A stretch of DNA of 64,000 nt, from NCBI RefSeq assembly GCF_026240905.1, contig NZ_JAPEVI010000003.1, positions 3,286,001-3,350,000 on the forward strand. The letters are read 5' to 3'. Position 1 is the first letter of the stretch, and every line of letters begins with the position of its first letter. This DNA comes from Roseibium salinum. Lineage in GTDB: Bacteria; Pseudomonadota; Alphaproteobacteria; Rhizobiales; Stappiaceae. The notes under the pieces were generated by a model that saw only the letters and a list, made by a program, of their open reading frames with translations, had not been told where the DNA came from and did not search any database. Below are positions 36,830 through 45,104 of this stretch, one piece after another. A program made the translations under genes and the position numbers.

Positions 36830-36923
36830 GTGTGTTTCCAGACAACCTGTTGAAAGCGATCTCCTTTTCCGCATTCAGGTGAGCCAGCCTGAAGGGAATT
36901 TGTTCCAAAGGTAAGTACGACCA

Positions 36924-37760
36924 ATGACGAAACCCTGCATCATCTGTGTCGCGATCACCGGCTCGCTGCCGAAAAAAGCCAACAATCCGGCCGTGCCGAT
37001 AACCATCGGCGAACAGGTGGAAAGCACCCAGGAAGCCTTTGAAGCCGGTGCCGCGATCGTCCACGCGCATGTGCGCAATGACGACGAGACGCCGTCCTCC
37101 GATCCGGAGAAATTCGCCCGGCTGAAGGAAGGCCTCGAGAAACATTGTCCCGGCATGATCATCCAGTTCTCCACCGGCGGACGGTCCGGCGCGGGCAAGG
37201 CGCGAGGAGGCATGCTTTCCCTGCAGCCGGACATGGCCTCGCTTTCCGTCGGCTCGAACAACTTCCCGACCCGGGTCTACGAGAACCCGCCGGACCTGGT
37301 CGACTGGCTGGCAAGCGAAATGCGCAGCTATCACGTGAAGCCCGAAGTCGAGGCCTTCGACCTCAGCCACATTCACCAGGCGGCAGCCATGAACCGGGAC
37401 GGACGCATTCCCGGCAAGCTCTATGTTCAGTTCGTCATGGGCGTCAAGAACGCCATGCCGGCCGACCGGGATGTCTTCGATTATTACATCAGGACCGTGC
37501 AGCGGCTTGCGCCGGATGCCGAATGGTGCGCCGCCGGGATCGGCCAGCACCAGCTGACAATCAACGAATGGTGCATCGCCTCAGGCGGGCATACGCGCAC
37601 GGGCCTTGAAGACAATGTCCGCCTGGACCGCGACACGCTCGCCCCGTCCAATGCGGCGCTCGTGAAACGGGCCGTCGATCTTTGCGACAAATACGAGCGC
37701 CCCGTCGCGTCCTGGCAGCAGGCGCGCGAGATACTGGAAATTCCGGTGAAGGCGGGTTGA
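36924..37760 (+). CDS. Beta-keto acid cleavage enzyme (BKACE, DUF849)
   Basis: 278 residues. Zn-binding histidines of the family are in VHAHVRNDDE and LSHIHQAAAM, in a TIM barrel with IQFSTGGRSG and VGSNNFPTRVY. BKACE enzymes condense a beta-keto acid with acetyl-CoA to give acetoacetate and a new acyl-CoA. Its place between pcaG and pcaB suggests 3-oxoadipate as substrate, giving succinyl-CoA and acetoacetate. That would replace the PcaIJ transferase and PcaF thiolase, neither of which is in this window. The fold is clear; the substrate is inferred. Confidence 0.85.
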   Translation: MTKPCIICVAITGSLPKKANNPAVPITIGEQVESTQEAFEAGAAIVHAHVRNDDETPSSDPEKFARLKEGLEKHCPGMIIQFSTGGRSGAGKARGGMLSLQPDMASLSVGSNNFPTRVYENPPDLVDWLASEMRSYHVKPEVEAFDLSHIHQAAAMNRDGRIPGKLYVQFVMGVKNAMPADRDVFDYYIRTVQRLAPDAEWCAAGIGQHQLTINEWCIASGGHTRTGLEDNVRLDRDTLAPSNAALVKRAVDLCDKYERPVASWQQAREILEIPVKAG

Positions 37761-37851
37761 CCGCCTGCCCTGGGTAGCTCTCAATAAAAACCTGAATTGC
37801 TGCCGTCCGGAGACTTTGCCGGACCGCAGCTTGACCAACCGCGTGTGAGCC

Positions 37852-39174
37852 ATGCCTGTTTCCCTGTTTTCCAGCACGATCCATTCCGGCCTCTTTGCCG
37901 ACGAGGAGCTGATGGCCTTCCTCGGGGATGCCAGCGATATTGCCCATATGGTCGCCTTTGAGCGCGCGCTTGCAAAGGTGCAGGGCAAGCTCGGCATCAT
38001 TCCGCAGGAGGCAGCGCAGCAGATCCTGGAGAAGCTTCAGGATGCGACCATCGATCCTGGCAAGCTGACCGCGGGAACCAGATCGGCAGGGGTGCCGGTT
38101 CCCGCCCTGGTCGCCGAATTGCGAAAGGTCTCCGGAGAAGAGGCCGGCCAATGGCTGCACTGGGGCGCGACCAGCCATGACGTCATGGACACGGCGCAGG
38201 CGCTCCAGGCAAAGGCCTGCCTCGCCATCCTCGCGGTGCGCCTCGCGGTCGTGATCGACACGCTCGAAGCGCAGAGCAAGCACAATGGCGACCTTTTGCT
38301 CGCCGGGCGCACGCGCAGCCAGGTCTCGACGCCAGTGACGCTCGGTTACCGGATCGCCCAGTGGGCGCATCCGCTGATCGATGCGGAAAATGCCCTGCCC
38401 GACATGCAAAGATCCGCACTCAAGGTGCAGTTCGGCGGTGCCTCGGGCATCAACAGCGCTATTGCACCGAACGGGTCCGCTGTAGCGGACGCGCTGGCGG
38501 AGGAATTCGGGCTTGAAGCAGGCCCTTCCTGGCATGTCAACCGGACACCTGTCCTGACGCTCGCGGCCTGGCTGCAACAGGTCTGCTCGGGCCTGGCCAA
38601 GATGGCGGGCGACCTCGTGCTGATGGGACGGACCGAGAGCGCCGAGGTTGCGGCCGGCTCCGGTGGCGGGTCGTCGACCATGCCGCAAAAGGCCAATCCG
38701 GTTCAGGCGGAGACCATTCTGGTCCTCAACCGGATCGCCATCGCCGCCCACGCCGGGCTCACGGCTGCCGCCGATCCGGCGGAAGAGCGGGACGGTTCGA
38801 AATGGCCGCTGGAGTGGATGTTCCTGCCGCAACTCATCCTGGCTACCGGCATGGCCCTCTGCCATGCACAGGAACTGGCGGACACCCTGAAACCCGATCC
38901 GGACAGGCTTGCCGCCACGCTGGAGGCCAATCCGGAGATCATGGCGGAGACTGCAAGTTTCGTGCTTGCCCGCAACGGCGTCTCGCGCGCGCAAGCGAAA
39001 GAGCTCGTGGCGGAAGCTTCCAGGGATGACGCGCCATTTGCGGAGGCCCTTGCAAGCATCAGCCCGGTCGAACTCGACTGGCAGAAGGCCCTCGACCCAA
39101 AGGAAGTCATCGCTCCGGCGAAGGAAATGTCGGCCCGCATCTTTGCCAAACGCGTGCGGCGGGACCGGGGCTAG
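37852..39174 (+). CDS. pcaB: 3-carboxy-cis,cis-muconate cycloisomerase
   Basis: 440 residues, fumarase/aspartase superfamily. The signature GGGSSTMPQKANPVQAE and the earlier THWGATSHD-type motif (LHWGATSHDVMDTAQAL) are intact. It converts 3-carboxymuconate to 4-carboxymuconolactone, supplying PcaC. It follows the BKACE gene by 91 bp and completes the lower protocatechuate branch up to 3-oxoadipate. The last about 80 residues form the extended C-terminus seen in bacterial CMLEs. Confidence 0.93.
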   Translation: MPVSLFSSTIHSGLFADEELMAFLGDASDIAHMVAFERALAKVQGKLGIIPQEAAQQILEKLQDATIDPGKLTAGTRSAGVPVPALVAELRKVSGEEAGQWLHWGATSHDVMDTAQALQAKACLAILAVRLAVVIDTLEAQSKHNGDLLLAGRTRSQVSTPVTLGYRIAQWAHPLIDAENALPDMQRSALKVQFGGASGINSAIAPNGSAVADALAEEFGLEAGPSWHVNRTPVLTLAAWLQQVCSGLAKMAGDLVLMGRTESAEVAAGSGGGSSTMPQKANPVQAETILVLNRIAIAAHAGLTAAADPAEERDGSKWPLEWMFLPQLILATGMALCHAQELADTLKPDPDRLAATLEANPEIMAETASFVLARNGVSRAQAKELVAEASRDDAPFAEALASISPVELDWQKALDPKEVIAPAKEMSARIFAKRVRRDRG

Positions 39175-39201
39175 AGCGTGCGAAAAGGTACTGCCCTCTC
39201 C

Positions 39202-39514
39202 GTCATCCTCCCGGCCACGCGTAGCGCAAGCCGGGATCGGAGAGCCACAACCCCTCAGGAATTCCAAATGCTGATCGGAAGCACCCCGGCGCTCCGATCC
39301 CGGATCTCCGCTTCGCTGCGTCCAGCCTCCTCTCCGAGTCACCCCGGCCCAGCGTAGCGCAGAGCCGGGGCCTACTCGCTGGTCCGCTTGCCGCAGCGTG
39401 TAACGACGCCTGCAGGCGGACCTCCTGCTTCAATTTGTAAGCGTTCTGGAAATGAGTAGGCCCTGGGTCTCACTGTCGTTCGCCCGGGGTGACCCGGAGA
39501 GGAGGCTGGACGCA
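39202..39514. repeat. Composite intergenic inverted-repeat block (families B and C)
   Basis: It starts with a GTCATCCTCCCGGC...GCCGGGATCGGAG unit like that at 62119-62242 and contains GGATCCGAGAT-type Rhizobiales repeat words. A long imperfect stem pairs about 39316-39382 (CTGCGTCCAGCCTCCTCTCC, GTCACCCCGG, GGCCTACTC) with about 39452-39514 (GAGTAGGCC, CCGGGGTGAC, GGAGAGGAGGCTGGACGCAG). It lies between the convergent pcaB and hydroxyproline operons, where it could stop transcription from both sides. Confidence 0.8.
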
Positions 39515-39667
39515 GAAGTCACCACAAGGCAACCCGGCGCTCTCATAGACACAGATGACCGGTCAAAGGTTTTTCAGCGCGGCACTGCCCACCGCCTCAC
39601 CACGCTATCGCATGGTCATGATGACGCGGATGGTCCCACCGAAACAACTCCTGAACCCCCTACCCGA

Positions 39668-40693
39668 TCACGCGCCCCAGGTGTCGCTCAGGCGGTAGCC
39701 GGTCGGCCAGGGGTCATCGGGATCCAGCATGTGCTGATGGATGCCGGTGATCCAGCCGCGGCCGCTGATTTCCGGGACGATGCCGTTGCGCCCGCCGACC
39801 GATTGTTCCGACAGGATGCGGCCGGTGAAGGTAGAGCCGATGATGGAGACCGCTTCGAACGTGTCGCCGACCTTCATCTGACCGCGCGCAGCCATCAGCG
39901 CCATCCGGGCGGAAACCGCCGTTCCGGTCGGCGACCGGTCCACCTTGCCGGGCTGAATGGCGACCGCCGAGCGCCCGCTCAGGCCGCTGGCCGTCGACGA
40001 GACCGGACCGCAAAAGGCGCAGAAGGAGATATGGTCCCAGTCAGGGTTTTCCGGATGAGAGAAGCCGAGCTGCTCATTCGCCGCATTGGTGATCCGCACG
40101 CCGAGGCGGGCGATATCCTTCGCCTCGTCCTCTGCAATCGCAAATCCGAGTGCGCCGGCGTCGACGACGACGAAACTGTCGCCGCCATAGGCGGTGTCGA
40201 TGCTCAAGGTGCCGAGGCCTTCCACTTCCAGTGGAACCGATAGCTTGTCCGCAAAACTGGCGACATTCTGCACGAAGATCCGCTCGGCCTTGCCGTTCCG
40301 GCACTCGGCGCGCACGCGCACCAGGCCGCCCGGCGCTTCAAGCACCAATTCCGTCACCGGTTCGTGCATCGCAACGATGCCGCCGTCGAGCAGCACCGTC
40401 GACACACAGATCGCGTTCGAGCCGGACATGGGCGGCGTATCCTCCGGCTCCATGATGATGAAAGCTGCGTCCGCGTCCGGGTGCCTTGGCGGCACCAGCA
40501 GATTGACATGGCGGAAGACACCGCCGCGCGGCTCGTTCAGGACGAGATTGCGCAGGGTCTGGTCCCGGGCGATGAAGCTGCGCTGCTCCCACAGGCTGTC
40601 GCCGGGCGGCGGGGCGACGCCGCCGACGATCACATCCCCGACCTCGCCCTCCGCATGGCAGGAGATCACGTGAATGGTTTTGCTGCTGCGCAT
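39668..40693 (-). CDS. Proline racemase-family protein with Ser/Thr in place of both catalytic Cys (probable trans-3-hydroxy-L-proline dehydratase-like)
   Basis: 341 residues, proline racemase superfamily. Position one of the catalytic pair is Ser ([11 protein letters not shown]) and position two is Thr ([15 protein letters not shown]). Racemases and 4-hydroxyproline epimerases need a Cys (or Ser) and a Cys; trans-3-hydroxyproline dehydratases usually have Cys and Thr. The Thr suggests a dehydratase, but the Ser/Thr pair is unusual and the activity may differ or be lost. It is the last gene of the hydroxyproline operon, 64 bp after a clear Cys/Cys epimerase. Confidence 0.85.
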   Translation of the reverse strand: MRSSKTIHVISCHAEGEVGDVIVGGVAPPPGDSLWEQRSFIARDQTLRNLVLNEPRGGVFRHVNLLVPPRHPDADAAFIIMEPEDTPPMSGSNAICVSTVLLDGGIVAMHEPVTELVLEAPGGLVRVRAECRNGKAERIFVQNVASFADKLSVPLEVEGLGTLSIDTAYGGDSFVVVDAGALGFAIAEDEAKDIARLGVRITNAANEQLGFSHPENPDWDHISFCAFCGPVSSTASGLSGRSAVAIQPGKVDRSPTGTAVSARMALMAARGQMKVGDTFEAVSIIGSTFTGRILSEQSVGGRNGIVPEISGRGWITGIHQHMLDPDDPWPTGYRLSDTWGA

Positions 40694-40757
40694 GCGTCAC
40701 ACCTCTGGACCGTTTGTTGCAGGGAAGGGCCGGTCGTTCCGGTTCTCCTTTCGAACG

Positions 40758-41696
40758 TCAGCCAGACCGAATACCGGTCCGGTAAGGGTCTGCCGGATCG
40801 AAGATCAGGTGGGCATCGGATGTGACGAAGGCCTGGCCGGTGATGGTCGGAATGACGCCGCCGTTCTCCCCCGGCCGGTAGCTGATCCGGTAGGTGCTGC
40901 CGATGACGCTTTCCTGGACCCATTCCTCGCCCGGCGCCAGGTCGCCCTCCGCCGCCAGGCAGGCGAGTTTTGCTGAACAGCCCGTGCCGCAGGGCGAGCG
41001 GTCATAGGCGCCGCCGGGGCACAGAACGAAGTTGCGGCTGTTGGCGGCCGGATCTTCCGGCGGGCCGAACAGTTCGATGTGATCGATCCACGCGCCGTCG
41101 GCACCGGTGATGCCGGCCGTCTCAAGCGCCTTGCGGATGCGCAGGGTCAGATCGGTAAGCGGGCGGATGTTGGCCGCCTTCAGCGCGATCGGGCTATCTT
41201 TCACCAGGAAAAACCAGTTGCCGCCCCAGGCGACATCGCCCGTCACGGGGCCGTGGCCCTCGACTTCCACCGTGACGTCCTTGTGCAGCCGGTAGCTTTC
41301 GATGTTGACCACCGACGCAGTGTGGCCGTCCTCATGGAGGCGAACCTCGACGATGCCCACCGGCGTTTCGAACCTGTGCTGGCCGGGCCCGATCCGGCCC
41401 ATATGCGCCAGCGTCACGGCAAGGCCGATGGTCGCGTGGCCGCACATGCCGAGATTGCGCAGATTGTTGAAGAAGATCACCGCCGCGGCGCAATCCGGCC
41501 GCGAGGGTGGCAGCAGCAGGGCGCCGATGATGGCGTCATGGCCGCGCGGCTCCAGCACCACTGAGGCGCAAAAGTCGATATGCTCCGCCTCGAGCCGCGC
41601 CGCGCGTGCGGCCAGCGGCCCGGAGCCGAGATCGGGGCCGCCGTCCACGACGACGCGGGTCGGCTCCCCCGCCGTATGGCTGTCGATCACGCGCAT
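40758..41696 (-). CDS. 4-hydroxyproline 2-epimerase
   Basis: 312 residues. Both catalytic cysteines of the racemase/epimerase group are present, in NLGMCGHATIG and DRSPCGTGCSAKLA. MRVIDSHTAGEPTRVV is the family N-terminus. It epimerises trans-4-hydroxy-L-proline to cis-4-hydroxy-D-proline, the first step of bacterial hydroxyproline breakdown. Its start overlaps the end of the deaminase gene by 10 bp. The D-hydroxyproline dehydrogenase needed for the next step is not in the window. Confidence 0.92.
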   Translation of the reverse strand: MRVIDSHTAGEPTRVVVDGGPDLGSGPLAARAARLEAEHIDFCASVVLEPRGHDAIIGALLLPPSRPDCAAAVIFFNNLRNLGMCGHATIGLAVTLAHMGRIGPGQHRFETPVGIVEVRLHEDGHTASVVNIESYRLHKDVTVEVEGHGPVTGDVAWGGNWFFLVKDSPIALKAANIRPLTDLTLRIRKALETAGITGADGAWIDHIELFGPPEDPAANSRNFVLCPGGAYDRSPCGTGCSAKLACLAAEGDLAPGEEWVQESVIGSTYRISYRPGENGGVIPTITGQAFVTSDAHLIFDPADPYRTGIRSG

Positions 41697-42646
41697 TCGG
41701 CAATCACTCCACCGTGTTTCGACCAGTTGTGGTACCAGGTCCTGAAGAGCTTGTACTGGCTTTCGGCATAGCCCCGCTGCGCGTCCGTCAGGGCATCGGT
41801 CTCGTTGAAGTGGAGACGGTATTCCTCCTCGCCGTTCAGCACCATCAGGTGCTTGTAGTAGAGCACCAGATCCGGCCCTTCGTCAAAGCTGGAGAGCACA
41901 CCAAGCGCCTCGTCCAGTTCCTTCGCGCGCTGCCGTGCCTCTGCGTGTCCTTCAGCCGCCTTCCGGCTGAGCGCGACGAGGTGAAGGACCTCCTTGGGAA
42001 GGGCGTTGCCGATGCCGGTGATGGCACCCGTTGCGCCGCAATTGACGAAGCCGTGATAGACGGCGGTATCGACACCGACCATGAGCGTCACCTGATCGTC
42101 CCTGGAGGTGATGTTCTCTGCCGCATAGCGCAGATCGTCAAAGCCGCCGAATTCCTTGAAGCCGACCAGGTTCGGAAATTTCCCGCGCAGCTCGAAGAAC
42201 AGATCCGCGCGGGTCGCGAAGCCGTAGTAGGGGCTGTTGTAGATGACCGCCGGAAGTTCGGGGGCCGCGGCCAGAACGGCGCTGAAATGATGGCGCTGCG
42301 CGGTGACGGAACCACCGCGCGACAGGACCCGGGGAATGACCATGAGGCCGCGTGCGCCCACCTTTGCCGCATGCGCCGCATGCGCGGCGGCGATTTTCGT
42401 GTTCACCGCCCCGGTGCCGACCACGACCGGCACGCCCGCCTTCACCAGGCGCTCCACGCCCTCCATGCGCTGTCCGTCGGTCAGCAGCGGCCAGTCGCCC
42501 ATGGACCCGCAATAGACGACGGCGGACATCCCGGCAGAGATCAGCTCCCGGCCCTTCTTCACGAGCGCATCGAAATCCGGCGCACGGTCCGCCTTGCAGG
42601 GGGTCATCAGGGCCGGCATGCAACCGGAAAAGACATTTGAGGACAT
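41687..42646 (-). CDS. DapA-family 1-pyrroline-4-hydroxy-2-carboxylate deaminase
   Basis: 319 residues from the ATG that follows GAAGGAGTGAAC. DHDPS-type TIM barrel with FSGCMPALMTPC, the Tyr in AVIYNSPYYGF and the Schiff-base Lys in NLVGFKEFGG. This sequence type, next to 4-hydroxyproline epimerases in Rhizobiales, is the deaminase that forms 2-oxoglutarate semialdehyde. It is the first gene of the minus-strand operon, divergent from a GntR regulator. Confidence 0.9.
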   Translation of the reverse strand: MSSNVFSGCMPALMTPCKADRAPDFDALVKKGRELISAGMSAVVYCGSMGDWPLLTDGQRMEGVERLVKAGVPVVVGTGAVNTKIAAAHAAHAAKVGARGLMVIPRVLSRGGSVTAQRHHFSAVLAAAPELPAVIYNSPYYGFATRADLFFELRGKFPNLVGFKEFGGFDDLRYAAENITSRDDQVTLMVGVDTAVYHGFVNCGATGAITGIGNALPKEVLHLVALSRKAAEGHAEARQRAKELDEALGVLSSFDEGPDLVLYYKHLMVLNGEEEYRLHFNETDALTDAQRGYAESQYKLFRTWYHNWSKHGGVIAECA

Positions 42647-42849
42647 GTTCACTCCTTCAGGATCTGGCGAGATGTCTCCCGTGGCAAGCACTGGAACACA
42701 TGGCTGGCGGTCAGACAACATCGCGCGGCGTGGCCCGGGCAGGCGGATATCCGCGGCGGCTTCCGGCCGTTGCTGACCCGGCTGCCACCCTGCACACTTC
42801 TCCTTCACACGCATCGCCGACACGAATTCAGAAAACAGATAAACAATTT

Positions 42850-42876
42850 TGGATCCAATATTCAATATAGAATATT
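42850..42876. promoter_or_regulatory. Candidate GntR (FCD) operators in the hydroxyproline divergent promoter
   Basis: Two adjoining palindromes: TTGGATCCAA (42850-42859, perfect) and ATATTC-N6-GAATAT (42859-42876). They lie about 70-95 bp before the GntR gene and about 205-230 bp before the deaminase gene. Confidence 0.55.
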
Positions 42877-42945
42877 CGAAAATCAGATTTTCCTTCACCC
42901 GCGGCAAACCTTGCCTTAAAAGATGGCTCAAGGAGAGACGGTGCC

Positions 42946-43623
42946 ATGAAACTGCAAGCAATGGACATTTCCGCGACGGCGTCAGCCTCGTCGATCGTGT
43001 TCGATGCCTTGCGGAAGGCCATTATTGAAGGACGGATAGAAGAAGGCGAACCGCTTCGGCAGGACGAGATCGCCCGTCTTTTCAACACCAGCCGCATTCC
43101 CGTCCGGGAAGCGATTTCCCGTCTGGAAGAACAGGGCCTCGTCAGGACGCAGCGCTACAAGGGCGCGGTGGTCGCCGGACTGTCGCCGCAGCAAACGCAG
43201 GAGATTTTCGATCTGCGCGCGCTGATCGAACCGGAAATCATCCGCAATGCGGTGCCCAACATGAGTGCGGAGCTACTGGAGAAGGCACGGGAGAAATGCG
43301 CGGCTTTTTCCGCCTCGCCCGACCCGATGACATGGGGCGATCTCAACCGTGATTTTCACGAAACGCTCTACAGCTCCAGCACGCTTAAATTCTTCATGGA
43401 AATCGCCGACAATGCCATCGACCGGGTGGAGCGCCAGATCCGGGCGCAGCTTGTGATGAGCAACGGCATGGAACGCGCGGGCCGGGAGCATTTTGCCATT
43501 CTGGAGGCCTGCGAAAAGGGCGATGCCGACCTGGCGGCAAGACTGACCAGAGACCATATCCTGGGTGCAAAAACGTCCCTCATGGAACACCTCGTTCCAT
43601 GTGAAGACCGCGAGATCCGATAA
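42946..43623 (+). CDS. GntR-family (FCD domain) regulator of hydroxyproline catabolism
   Basis: 225 residues with AAGGAGAGACGGTGCC before the ATG. Winged helix-turn-helix at about 14-80 (VFDALRKAIIEGRIEEGEPL, LFNTSRIPVREAISRLEEQG) and a helical FCD ligand domain with the metal-binding pattern DLNRDFHETLY...H (REHFAILEAC). Divergent from the hydroxyproline genes, so likely their local repressor, released by hydroxyproline or an intermediate. Confidence 0.9.
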   Translation: MKLQAMDISATASASSIVFDALRKAIIEGRIEEGEPLRQDEIARLFNTSRIPVREAISRLEEQGLVRTQRYKGAVVAGLSPQQTQEIFDLRALIEPEIIRNAVPNMSAELLEKAREKCAAFSASPDPMTWGDLNRDFHETLYSSSTLKFFMEIADNAIDRVERQIRAQLVMSNGMERAGREHFAILEACEKGDADLAARLTRDHILGAKTSLMEHLVPCEDREIR

Positions 43624-43641
43624 GCCCTTCGCTCAAAAAAT

Positions 43642-43674
43642 AAACCCGCCCGGAAATTCATGCGGGCGGGTTTT
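43642..43674. terminator. Terminator after the GntR gene
   Basis: Perfect 10-bp stem AAACCCGCCC / GGGCGGGTTT with a 12-base loop, with T residues at its plus-strand end and an A run before it, so it may act in both directions. Confidence 0.82.
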
Positions 43675-44235
43675 GAGTGGGATGGGGTTGTCTGCACAGT
43701 TGTATTGTTTTGCGATTTGATAAATGACATTTTCCCGCCTCAGTTGTAATCCGGTCGAATACTTAAGAACTCTCATCATGTACCCGAGAGTAATTTCTTC
43801 GCTTTAACGATGTCGGTTCGTTGCTGACGACCCGACCCCGGAACATAACAACGTATAACCACAATCACTTCATTGACAGGTGGCCAAATACTTCTGTATT
43901 CGTCAGTATATCCCTACACCCACTGTAACAAATGTAGGTTTAACTGACCTCGGCGAAGCGGACATTTTCTGATCAACCGCCAAAAATCACGACAAAGATC
44001 TCGGCGCGGTCACGCGAAATCGGTCACGGGCGCAACCCTGACGGATGCGCCGTCGGGCGAAAAACGGATGTGGCGCAGATGACCTACGTAGTTCTACATT
44101 GCATCGTGGCCTCACAGGGCGGCTATGGGCGTCAGGCCGGAACAGGACCGCGAAGGCAACAGTTCAGGGTGGACAATGCTCCGCCTATGCGGAAAGTGTT
44201 TGCTCCCGGCACATCGTTAATGGAAGGAGGCGCAG
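43675..44235. other. Intergenic region, no gene recognised
   Basis: About 560 bp, AT-richer than its flanks up to about 43960. No tRNA-like cloverleaf and no convincing open frame were seen. The last 20 bp hold the ribosome site and irregular start of the metallophosphoesterase gene. Confidence 0.5.
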
Positions 44236-45084
44236 ATCCCGCAATCCAGCACCATAAAGGCCAACACCATAAAGGCCATCAGCGACCTGCACCTCGCCAG
44301 CGAACCCAACCGCGAAGCGCTCCAGGACCTGCCGTCCCATGATGAGGACTGGCTGATCGTTGCGGGCGACATTGCCGAGAAGTTCGAGCATGTCCGCCTT
44401 GCCTTCGAAACGTTGACGCGAAAATTCGCGAAGGTGTTCTGGGTTCCCGGCAATCATGACCTTTGGGCGATTCCGGACAGGAACGACGGACCCGCACTGG
44501 CCGGGGAGGCCCGCTACCGCGCGCTGGTCGACTGCGCGCGCGACTACGGTGTCCTTACGCCGGAAGACCCTTTCGAGACGTGGGAAGGGTCCGGCGGGCC
44601 GCTTGTGATCGCGCCGCTCTTCCTGCTCTACGACTACAGTTTCCGGCCGGACCATATCGGGCGGGACGAGGTGGTCGACTGGGCGCGGGAGGAAGGCGCC
44701 GTCTGCGCGGACGAACTGTTCCTGAACCACGCGCCCTTTGAAAGCCGCGAGGACTGGTGCGCGCGCCGCTGCGAGGAAACCGAACGCAGGCTGGAGGAAA
44801 TCCCCGACGGCCTGCCGACCATTCTCGTCAATCACTATCCCTTGCGCCGCGACCTCATCCATATTCCAAGAGCGCCGCGGTTCACGCCCTGGTGCGGAAC
44901 CAGGCGAACGGAAGACTGGCACCGGCGCTTCAACGCCAGAGTGGTCATCTCCGGCCATCTCCATACGCGCCGGACCGACTGGCGCGACGGCTCGCGCTTC
45001 GAAGAAGTCTCGCTCGGCTACCCGCGCCAGTGGGACCAGAACAAGGGGATGGCCCACTACCTGCGGGATGTTCTGCCGGAGTGA
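44236..45084 (+). CDS. Metallophosphoesterase of uncertain start
   Basis: Calcineurin-like phosphoesterase with all metal motifs: AISDLHLAS (D-x-H), VAGDIAE (GD), FWVPGNHDLW (GNHD), LVNHYPL and SGHLHTRR. The conserved N-terminus begins about 45 codons before the first in-frame ATG (44413), which would remove D-x-H and GD. The frame has a stop at 44218 and no ATG, GTG or TTG before DLHL. AAGGAGG at 44224-44230 is spaced for initiation at ATC 44236, so either a rare non-AUG start is used or the start has been lost. Substrate unknown. It converges on the MocA gene with a 20-bp gap. Confidence 0.75.
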   Translation: MPQSSTIKANTIKAISDLHLASEPNREALQDLPSHDEDWLIVAGDIAEKFEHVRLAFETLTRKFAKVFWVPGNHDLWAIPDRNDGPALAGEARYRALVDCARDYGVLTPEDPFETWEGSGGPLVIAPLFLLYDYSFRPDHIGRDEVVDWAREEGAVCADELFLNHAPFESREDWCARRCEETERRLEEIPDGLPTILVNHYPLRRDLIHIPRAPRFTPWCGTRRTEDWHRRFNARVVISGHLHTRRTDWRDGSRFEEVSLGYPRQWDQNKGMAHYLRDVLPE

Positions 45085-45104
45085 ATCTTGACCAGTCCCG
45101 GCCG

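Noticed and set aside
43675..44235. Possible RNA gene or small protein in the 560-bp gap
   Set aside because: No cloverleaf, no CRISPR-like spacing and no coding bias; only scattered AT-rich sequence.
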